The translations under genes were made by a program, and so were the position numbers. Positions 8,721 to 15,467 of a stretch of DNA of 64,000 nucleotides are shown here, piece by piece. Origin of the DNA: Roseithermus sacchariphilus (lineage in GTDB: Bacteria > Bacteroidota > Rhodothermia > Rhodothermales > MEBIC09517); the NCBI GenBank assembly GCA_003285105.1, contig CP030158.1:3954449-4018448 (forward strand), written 5' to 3'. Position 1 is the first letter of the stretch. Each line of letters opens with the position of its first letter. The notes beneath the pieces are model-generated. The model was not told where the DNA came from and ran no database searches. It worked only from the letters and a program-made list of their open reading frames with translations.

Positions 8721-10097
8721 ATGATCACCCCCGTGTCAGACCTTCGCATCGGCACCGAGTTCGACGGGTATCGCATCCTGGGCGTGCTGGGTCAGGGGGG
8801 CATGGGCATCGTCTACAAAGCCGAGGACGTCGCCCTGTCCCGCGAAGTCGCGCTCAAGATCATCGACCCGAAGCTGGCGCGGAGCGAGACCTTCGTGCGC
8901 CGCTTCCGGGCCGAGGCACGGGCCCTGGCTCGCGTCCACAGCCCGCACATCGTCGTCATCCACGCTCTGCGCAAGTCGGACCCGTACCTGTTCATCGTGA
9001 TGGAGTACGTGGATGGCGGAACGCTCAAGGACCGGATCCGCTCCGGCCCGATGCCCTGGGAGCAGGCGGCGCCACTGATCCACCAGATGCTGCTGGCCTT
9101 CGACGCCGCCCACAGCGTCGGCGTCATCCACCGGGACATCAAGCCCGGCAACATCATGATCAGCCGGGACGGCACGGTGAAGGTGACGGACTTCGGCCTG
9201 GCGAAGCTGCACGACCCGAACGCGGATGCGACGATGACGCAGGGCGTGGCCGGGACGTTGTTCTACATGTCGCCGGAGCAGGCCCGCGGCGCGGCCGACC
9301 TGGACCACCGCAGCGACCTCTACTCCCTCGGGATGACGATCTACGAGATGCTGGCGGGACGGCTGCCGTTCGACCGGCAAAGCGGCGAATACGCGATCAT
9401 GAAGACGATCGTGGAGGGAGAGTTACCGGCGCTGCACGAACTCAACCCCCGGGTGCCGCGGGCGCTCTCGGACGTCGTCCACCGGGCGCTGGAGAAGGAT
9501 CCGGCCGACCGCTACCAGACGGCCCGGGAGATGATGCGGGCCTTCGAGGCGTACCACGGCGGCGGGGCCACGGCAACGCCGGAGGACGCCACGATCGTCG
9601 CGCCGCGGTTCGAGCCGCCCCCGGCGCAGGAGGAGCGGCCCCCGGCCGCTTCCCGCCTCTCGAAGCCGCTGGTGCTCGGAGGAACCGCCCTGCTGGCGGT
9701 GCTGCTGGCCGTCGGCTGGTTCGTCTGGTCCGGCCGCGGCACGACCTCCTCCGGCGCTGCCGAGCCCGCCTCCCTCCGCCTCGGCTCGACCCCGCCGGGG
9801 GCGACCGTGCGGCTCGACGGCGCCCCCGTCGGCACGACGCCGCTGCGGATCGACACGCTCTCGGCCCGGCCCGTCCGCCTCGAACTCGCCCTGGACGGCT
9901 ACGAACCCTGGGAGCAACGCATCGTCCTGCAACCGGGCCAGCAGCTGGACCTGACCCCGTCCCTGCAAGCGCGCTCTGCGACGCTCGCCATCACGTCGAC
10001 GCCGTCCGAGGCCGCCGTCTGGGTGAACAATGAGCCACGGGGCACCACCCCCCTCACGCTGACCGACATCCCCCCGGGGAGGTGCGCCTGCGCCTGA
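8721..10097 (+). CDS. Membrane Ser/Thr protein kinase with PEGA repeats (frame ends at an apparent frameshift)
   Basis: Hanks-type kinase, 458 residues in this frame. Glycine loop GQGGMG (24-29), catalytic Lys46 in VALKII, HRDIKPGN (137-144), DFG (157-159) and a SPEQARG-type activation segment are intact. One transmembrane helix (about 316-334) leads to an extracytoplasmic part with one and a half PEGA domains (PPGATVRLDGAPVGTTPLR; then TPSEAAVWVNNEPRGTTPL). The second PEGA is cut in mid-domain: after IPPG the frame reads RCACA and stops. The expected continuation VRLRLTRPNHDPYEET lies in the -1 frame directly after a C5G4 run at 10071-10079. The kinase is therefore either a sequencing/assembly indel victim, a real mutant, or expressed by -1 slippage. 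It is the probable PpkA counterpart for the adjacent T6SS. Confidence 0.9.
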   Translation: MITPVSDLRIGTEFDGYRILGVLGQGGMGIVYKAEDVALSREVALKIIDPKLARSETFVRRFRAEARALARVHSPHIVVIHALRKSDPYLFIVMEYVDGGTLKDRIRSGPMPWEQAAPLIHQMLLAFDAAHSVGVIHRDIKPGNIMISRDGTVKVTDFGLAKLHDPNADATMTQGVAGTLFYMSPEQARGAADLDHRSDLYSLGMTIYEMLAGRLPFDRQSGEYAIMKTIVEGELPALHELNPRVPRALSDVVHRALEKDPADRYQTAREMMRAFEAYHGGGATATPEDATIVAPRFEPPPAQEERPPAASRLSKPLVLGGTALLAVLLAVGWFVWSGRGTTSSGAAEPASLRLGSTPPGATVRLDGAPVGTTPLRIDTLSARPVRLELALDGYEPWEQRIVLQPGQQLDLTPSLQARSATLAITSTPSEAAVWVNNEPRGTTPLTLTDIPPGRCACA

Positions 10098-10714
10098 CGC
10101 GGCCGAACCACGATCCCTACGAAGAAACCCTGACGCTCGCCCCCGGCGAAGAGCGGCCGCTGGCCGTCTCGCTCGTCCGCCGCCCCTCCACCGAGCCGCC
10201 CGACGACACCCCCCCGCCCCCGTCTCCCATGACCCTCACCGTCCGCGTCCTCCCCGCGTCCCTGGCCTCGGAGGTGACGGTCACGGTCGATGGCGCGGCG
10301 GCAGACGGGGCCGTGACGCTCCGGCCGGGCACGCACCAGCTGGTCTGCTCGCATCCGCGCTACGGCACCGCGCGGGCCCGCCTCTCCGGCGCCGCCGGAG
10401 CCACCCTCGCCCGCACCTGCGTCTTCGGCGCCGAGGTCGTCGTCACCGGCGAGTGGGCCGACGGCTCCGACATCGCCCCGCTCAACGTCGTCATCACCGA
10501 CGACGCGGGCGCCGTGGTGGCCCGCACCACCCAGGTCGAATACACCTTCAAGCACGTGCTGCCCCCCGGCACCTACCGCATTCGCGCCGACCGAGACGAC
10601 CTGCCGATTGTGTCTGTACAGGATGCCGAGCGTACGCTTACCATAGAACCGTCGGTCCAGGAATCGCCCGAGCTGCCCCGGCACACCGTCACGTTCCGGG
10701 TGCAACAGAACTGA
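10082..10714 (+). CDS. C-terminal extracytoplasmic part of the PEGA kinase, in the -1 frame
   Basis: About 210 codons continuing the upstream kinase after a one-base frame change. The first part (RLRLTRPNHDPYEETLTLAPGE) completes the second PEGA domain. A Pro-rich linker (DDTPPPPSP) follows, then two beta-rich segments resembling Ig-like or PEGA-like modules, ending FRVQQN. The GTG at 10082 is only the first start-like codon; there is no sign of an independent gene (no ribosome site, no signal peptide, mid-domain beginning). Corrected by one base, kinase plus this part would be one protein of about 664 residues. It ends 72 bp before the first CsgG-like gene. Confidence 0.75.
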   Translation: MRLRLTRPNHDPYEETLTLAPGEERPLAVSLVRRPSTEPPDDTPPPPSPMTLTVRVLPASLASEVTVTVDGAAADGAVTLRPGTHQLVCSHPRYGTARARLSGAAGATLARTCVFGAEVVVTGEWADGSDIAPLNVVITDDAGAVVARTTQVEYTFKHVLPPGTYRIRADRDDLPIVSVQDAERTLTIEPSVQESPELPRHTVTFRVQQN

Positions 10715-10786
10715 CCCGGCCCGCAGCCGGGACCGGCGTTCGACCGTCTTTCTCGATCCTTCGTGATCCCTTTCAAGGTGCTGACC

Positions 10787-11845
10787 ATGAACCGACACCG
10801 CCCCTTCCGCCGCCTGCTCCTGCTCGCGCTCCTGCTCACCGCCGGCGGCCTCGTGCCGGCCGCACAGGCCCAGGATGCCCTGGAAGAAGCCCGGGCGGCC
10901 TTCCGCAACGGCGAGATCGACCAGGCCATCACCCTGCTCGTCGGCCTGACCCAGGACCCCGCCATCGACAAGGAAACGAAGGCCGAAGTCTACACGGTGC
11001 TCGGCCGGGCCTACGTCGCCAAGCGGCGTGCCGACGAGGCCAAGCAGGCCATGGCCAAACTGCTCGAACTGGAGCCGCCGTTCATCGAGCTGGACCCCGT
11101 CCGCGAGACTCCGCAGTTGATGCGCGCCTACTACGAAGCCCGCTACGAGCTGTGCGGCAGCTACACCGTCGACCCCCGCTGCGGCCAGGACGAGGGCCCG
11201 CGCGTGAAAACCCTGGCCGTGGCCGACTTCACCAACGCGGCCACCGTCGACCACGAGACGTACGACCCGCTCCGCCAGGGCATCGCCTCGCTCCTCGTCG
11301 GGCAGTTGAACGCCGGGGTGGACCTGAAGGTGGTCGAACGCGAGCGCATCCAGTGGCTGCTCGACGAACTCGAACTCCAGCGCAACGCGGCCGTCGTCGA
11401 CCAGTCCACTGCGGTCCGCGTCGGGCGGCTGCTCGGGGCCACGCACGTCATCTTCGGCACTTTCTACGTGCAGAAGCGGTTTCTCAGCCGGAAGATGGTG
11501 CTTCAGGCCCGCATCGTGGACGTGGAGACGGGCGAGATCCTGCGCTCCGAGAGCGTCACCGGCAAACCCGGGGACGTTTACGATCTGGCCGAGGATCTCG
11601 GGCTGAAGATGGCGCAGGCCATCAACGTGACGCTGGCCAACGTGGCGGACGACCCGGTGCGCCGGTTCACCAAGTCGCTCGATGCCATGATGGCCTATGC
11701 CCGCGGGGAGGCCTTCCTGGAGCGCGGCGCCTACCGGGAGGCCCGTGAGAAATTCCTCGAAGCCCTCTCGTACGACCCGCAATTCACGCTGGCCCGCATC
11801 AAGGCCGACTCGGTCGAGCCGATGCTGCTGGCCTCGTCCAACTGA
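10787..11845 (+). CDS. Exported TPR protein with CsgG-like domain (paralogue 1)
   Basis: 352 residues from ATG 10787; an upstream in-frame ATG at 10763 is less likely because the signal peptide (RRLLLLALLLTAGGLVPAAQAQ) begins at the later Met. Residues about 25-105 look like TPR helices (ALEEARAAFRNGEIDQAITLL). From about 145 a CsgG-like fold follows: LAVADFTN, VGQLNAG, VVERERIQWLLDELELQ, and GRLLGATHVIFGTF. A further TPR-like helical pair ends the protein. No lipobox, so soluble periplasmic or surface. CsgG relatives form outer-membrane assembly or secretion structures, but the exact role here is unknown. It shares the VVER-x-R-x-Q-x-LLDE block with the next gene, showing local duplication. 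Confidence 0.8.
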   Translation: MNRHRPFRRLLLLALLLTAGGLVPAAQAQDALEEARAAFRNGEIDQAITLLVGLTQDPAIDKETKAEVYTVLGRAYVAKRRADEAKQAMAKLLELEPPFIELDPVRETPQLMRAYYEARYELCGSYTVDPRCGQDEGPRVKTLAVADFTNAATVDHETYDPLRQGIASLLVGQLNAGVDLKVVERERIQWLLDELELQRNAAVVDQSTAVRVGRLLGATHVIFGTFYVQKRFLSRKMVLQARIVDVETGEILRSESVTGKPGDVYDLAEDLGLKMAQAINVTLANVADDPVRRFTKSLDAMMAYARGEAFLERGAYREAREKFLEALSYDPQFTLARIKADSVEPMLLASSN

Positions 11846-11896
11846 CCGCCATCCTTCGCGCTCAAACTGGCTCGGTGCAGCCAGGGATCGGATGCC

Positions 11897-13174
11897 ATGC
11901 GCCTGCCCGTTCTTCTCCTCCTGCTCCTGGCCGGCCTGCTCGCGGCCGGCTGCAGCGGCCCGGCCCGCAGCCTCGACGCCGACGCCGGGGAGATCGCTCG
12001 CCTGGAAGCCGAGCTGCGGGCGAATCCGGGGAATGCCGAGGCCCTGCGCGACCTCGGCGTCATCTACATGCAGGCGCAGAAGTATCCCCGGGGCTATGAG
12101 TACCTGCGGGACGCCTTCGCCCGGGGCGCGAACGACCCGGAAACGCTCTACTACCTCGGGCTGGCCAACGAACTGCTCAACAAGCCGCAGACGGCGCTGA
12201 GCCTCTACGAGCAGTACGACGAGGTGCCCCGCTCCTCGCCCTACCGGCGGTTGATGCGCGGGCGCTACGAGTTGCTGAGCCGGCACCTGGCCCGGCTGGA
12301 GATGCAGGCGCGCCTGGCGGCCCCGGATACGCTGGCGGCGGTGACGCCCTCGCCGGACATCATCGCCGTCTATCCCCTCCAGTACGTCGGCTCGGACGAG
12401 CGCTACGCCGCGCTGAGCCGGGGCCTGGCCGAGATGATCAGCGCGGACCTGCTGCAGGTGCCGGGGTTGCGCGTGGTCGAGCGCGCACGCGTGCAGTACC
12501 TGCTGGACGAGATGGCGCTCGGAGCATCGGCCTACATGGACCCGTCGACGACACCACGCACCGGGCGGCTGCTGGGTGCAGGCCGGCTCGTGGGCGGCAC
12601 GTTCGCGCTGGACGGCACCCGCGAGGCCCGCTTGAACGTGGCCCTCTCCCGACTGGAAACCGGGACGGTCGAGTCGCTACCCAGCCAGTCCGGTCCGCTG
12701 AACACGCTGCTGGACCTGCAGAAGCAGGTCGTCTTCGCCCTGCTGGATCAACTGGGCATCGTGCTGACACCGGCACAGCGTGAACGGATCCAGCGCGTCC
12801 CGACGGCCAACCTGGAGGCGTTTCTGGCCTACAGCCGGGGGCTGGAACGCGAAGACGCCGGCGACATCGAGGGCGCGCAGAGCTTCTACCGACAGGCCGT
12901 CGACCTGGACCCGGCCTTCCAGGCCGCTGTGAATCAGCTGGAGGAGGTCGAGGCCCTCGCCACGGCCGGCACCCCGGAGGCGGCCCTGACGGACCTCATC
13001 TCCACCGGGCAACCCGGCCCCATCGACCCGATGACCGACCGGCTCGACCGGCTCGGCACGTACCTGGACGCGCAGTTCTTTCCCGGGCCAGACAGCCGCC
13101 AGCCCGCCACGGAGGCCACCACGCGCCTGCCGTTGCCCCCCCGCCCTCCGACCCGCCCACCGTCCGGCAACTGA
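11897..13174 (+). CDS. Lipoprotein with TPR and CsgG-like domain (paralogue 2)
   Basis: 425-residue lipoprotein: signal with lipobox LLAAGC, Cys19 as acylation site. TPR region about 28-110 (ARLEAELRANPGNAEALRDLGVIYMQAQKYPRGYEYL). A CsgG-like core follows from about 150 (IIAVYPLQYVGSDERY; VVERARVQYLLDEMALGASAYMDPS; GRLLGAGRLVGGTF). A C-terminal TPR-like pair and a disordered Pro/Thr tail end the protein. The core is clearly paralogous to the protein encoded immediately upstream. Curli CsgG is itself a lipoprotein nonamer in the outer membrane, so a pore or scaffold role is plausible, but that is inference. The gene ends only 6 bp before the next start, indicating tight operon linkage with the outer-membrane barrel. 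Confidence 0.82.
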   Translation: MRLPVLLLLLLAGLLAAGCSGPARSLDADAGEIARLEAELRANPGNAEALRDLGVIYMQAQKYPRGYEYLRDAFARGANDPETLYYLGLANELLNKPQTALSLYEQYDEVPRSSPYRRLMRGRYELLSRHLARLEMQARLAAPDTLAAVTPSPDIIAVYPLQYVGSDERYAALSRGLAEMISADLLQVPGLRVVERARVQYLLDEMALGASAYMDPSTTPRTGRLLGAGRLVGGTFALDGTREARLNVALSRLETGTVESLPSQSGPLNTLLDLQKQVVFALLDQLGIVLTPAQRERIQRVPTANLEAFLAYSRGLEREDAGDIEGAQSFYRQAVDLDPAFQAAVNQLEEVEALATAGTPEAALTDLISTGQPGPIDPMTDRLDRLGTYLDAQFFPGPDSRQPATEATTRLPLPPRPPTRPPSGN

Positions 13175-13180
13175 CCGCGC

Positions 13181-14260
13181 ATGACCTCCTCTCTCTCGAA
13201 ACGGCTGGTGTGGCTGCTGCTGTGGGCGAGCCTGGCCGCCCCGGCCGCCGCGCAATCCCTGACCCCCCGCCCCTCCGTCTCGATGATGGGGCTCTACCAG
13301 CGCTATACGCTGGACGGCACCACGCTCGCCGAAGCCAGCATGCCCATCCGCCTCGTGGTGCCGCTGGGCACCGGCTTCGTGGCCTCGCTGGCCACCACGC
13401 CGGCCCTGGCCTCCGGTGAGGCCGTCGCCGACCTCGGCGGGATGACGGACGTGCAGGCCGGCCTGAGCTACACCATCGAACTGGGAAACGCCCGGATGGC
13501 CTTCAGCCTGCGCTCCAACGTGCCCAGCGGCAAGAGCACGCTGAACGCCGAGGAGTTCAGCACCGCCTGGCAGCTCAGCCAGTCCTTCTACGAGTTCCAG
13601 GTCCCCGGCTTCGGGCAGGGCTTCAACATCGGCCCCGGCCTGATGGGCGCCTTTCCGATCACCGAGGACTTCGTCATCGGCCTGGGCGTCTCCTATCAGT
13701 ACCGGGGCGCCTACACCCCGGTCGAAGGCGGCCTCGGCGCCTATGACCCGGGGGATGAGTTTTTCTTCGTCGGCGGGCTGGACTACCGCTTCAACCCGGA
13801 GACGTCCGTCTCGCTCGATCTGACCTACACCCTCTACGGTACCGACGAACTCGCGGACGGCCGCACCTTCGAGGCGGGCAACAAGCTGACCGCCGCCGTG
13901 CAACTCCGGCGGCTCTTCGGCTTCCACGAAGGGCGCCTGGCGCTCCGCTACCGCGCCGCCACGACGAGCAACCTGGCCGTCGACGGGGTCCTGCTCGACG
14001 AACTCCAGACCGTCCCGAGCCGCGGCGACCTCCGCACCGCCGTCGTGCTCCGCCTCGCCCCGGACGTCTCCGCCGAGCTGTTGCTGCACGGCCGCTACTA
14101 CGACGCCACGGCCGACTTCGACCGCCAGACGGTGCTCGACATCGGGCTGTCTCCGCACTACGAGGTCAACGACCAGCTCACGGTCCGCAGCCGGTTCGTC
14201 TACACCACCGGCACGTTCGGCGGGCTCGAAGGCGGACTGGGGCTGGCCGTGCGGCTTTGA
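13181..14260 (+). CDS. Putative outer-membrane beta-barrel protein
   Basis: 359 residues with a cleavable signal (LVWLLLWASLAAPAAAQ). The remainder alternates polar and hydrophobic residues in amphipathic strands, rich in Gly, Tyr and Phe. It ends with LGLAVRL, close to an outer-membrane insertion signal although the last residue is Leu rather than Phe or Trp. No enzyme motif was found. It starts 6 bp after the CsgG-like lipoprotein and is probably the membrane partner of that pair. It could instead be a general transport-type (toluene/FadL-like) barrel; the specific substrate cannot be inferred. Confidence 0.7.
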   Translation: MTSSLSKRLVWLLLWASLAAPAAAQSLTPRPSVSMMGLYQRYTLDGTTLAEASMPIRLVVPLGTGFVASLATTPALASGEAVADLGGMTDVQAGLSYTIELGNARMAFSLRSNVPSGKSTLNAEEFSTAWQLSQSFYEFQVPGFGQGFNIGPGLMGAFPITEDFVIGLGVSYQYRGAYTPVEGGLGAYDPGDEFFFVGGLDYRFNPETSVSLDLTYTLYGTDELADGRTFEAGNKLTAAVQLRRLFGFHEGRLALRYRAATTSNLAVDGVLLDELQTVPSRGDLRTAVVLRLAPDVSAELLLHGRYYDATADFDRQTVLDIGLSPHYEVNDQLTVRSRFVYTTGTFGGLEGGLGLAVRL

Positions 14261-14267
14261 GCCGTGG

Positions 14268-14332
14268 GCCTTCAGCAGAGGCCTTCAGCAGAGGCCTTCA
14301 GCAGAGGCCTTCAGCAGAGGCCTTCAGCCAGG
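14268..14332. repeat. Tandem 13-bp repeat between convergent genes
   Basis: Four perfect copies of GCCTTCAGCAGAG start at 14268, 14281, 14294 and 14307, followed by a degenerate fifth (GCCTTCAGCCAGG, 14320-14332). The array fills the short gap between two convergent genes. Each junction contains AGGCCT, so hairpins are possible, but no U-tract is present. Copy number is likely to vary between strains. Confidence 0.95.
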
Positions 14333-14358
14333 GCAGCCAGTCACGGGCCTCAACAGGC

Positions 14359-15408
14359 TCACCATGCTAGGCCTAGCCCGCCGGTGTAGGTCGTGAACGA
14401 GCCGAAGGTCGCACCGGCGTTCAGCAGCACCGGCCCCAGGTGCAGCGCGGTACCGAGCACCAGCCGGGTCTTCATGGCACCCGTCAACGTAAAGTCGACC
14501 GGCACCGTGGCCCCCCGGTCTTCGAAGGTGTACTGCACGCGCAGCTTCGTCTCCTCCGTTTGCACGCCGCCGTAGAGGGAAACGAATCGCCATTGTTTGC
14601 TGGCCTGCAGGCTTGCCGCAAACGCATCGACGCGCAGGATCTCCTCCTCGGCGGCGTCGGCCAGACGCGCCCGCTGCCACAGGACCTGCACGGCCAGATC
14701 CATCGGCAGGACAGGCAGGTAGGTGTTCAGCCCGTGCCGGACGCCCAGGCCGAAGAGCTCGGCCGAGCCCACCTCGTCCGGGTTGCCGCCCGCCGCCCGA
14801 ATGCCCTGCTCGACGAGACGCGCCGGAATCCAGCGGACGATCAGGTCGGTGCTCAGCACCGAGCCCACCCGCAGGTGCAGCATCGGCGCCCCGATCAGGT
14901 CGATGTTGGCCAGCCCGCCGATCGTCTCGACCTGCCCGGCTTCCTCCCCCGCCACGGGCAGGGTGATGCCCAGATAGGTCACCGTCGTGTCGTAGCGGGA
15001 GAGGTAATCGACCTGAGGCTCCTCCTCCTCGCCGAAGATGGTCGGGGCCTCGCGGGCTTCGAAGGTTGCCGGCAGCGTCAGCGTCCGGCGCACAGGGCCC
15101 GCCTCCACCTCGACGTCGACCTGCCCCGTGTAGGTCAGGCTGAAGCGTCGGCTGGAGGCGGGGATCCGCACGGCCGCGCCGCTGATGCCCAGGTAGACGT
15201 TCAGCCCGAGGCGCCTGACGCGGGCGGTGTGGAACAACCCGGCGTTGAAGTCGGCCCCCAGCACATCGGCCAGCGGCTGGGTGTAGGCGCGGGCGTAGGC
15301 TTCCCCGACCTCGCCGAGCGTGGCCTCCAGCTCATTGTCGTTCTCCTGAGCCTGTGCCGGCGGTGCCAGGGCGAGGGCGAGTCCGGTGAAAAGCAGCAAC
15401 CAGCGCAT
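14359..15408 (-). CDS. DUF6588-like outer-membrane protein
   Basis: 349 residues from ATG 15408, where a clean signal peptide begins (MRWLLLFTGLALALAPPAQAQ). The sequence continues with ELEATLGEVGEAYARAYTQPLADVLGADFNAGLFHTA, which I associate with the DUF6588 family of Bacteroidetes outer-membrane proteins of unknown function. That assignment is from memory. The later part is strand-rich with periodic Gly/Tyr, ending GGLGLAW with a terminal aromatic residue as in outer-membrane barrels. It lies 59 bp downstream of the PQQ-propeller gene on the same strand and converges on the plus-strand barrel gene. Confidence 0.65.
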   Translation of the reverse strand: MRWLLLFTGLALALAPPAQAQENDNELEATLGEVGEAYARAYTQPLADVLGADFNAGLFHTARVRRLGLNVYLGISGAAVRIPASSRRFSLTYTGQVDVEVEAGPVRRTLTLPATFEAREAPTIFGEEEEPQVDYLSRYDTTVTYLGITLPVAGEEAGQVETIGGLANIDLIGAPMLHLRVGSVLSTDLIVRWIPARLVEQGIRAAGGNPDEVGSAELFGLGVRHGLNTYLPVLPMDLAVQVLWQRARLADAAEEEILRVDAFAASLQASKQWRFVSLYGGVQTEETKLRVQYTFEDRGATVPVDFTLTGAMKTRLVLGTALHLGPVLLNAGATFGSFTTYTGGLGLAW

Positions 15409-15467
15409 GGCATCGAAGCAAGAATGAATGGGGCACCGGAGCGGGCGCGCCGCAGCGCCGGGGGCGG

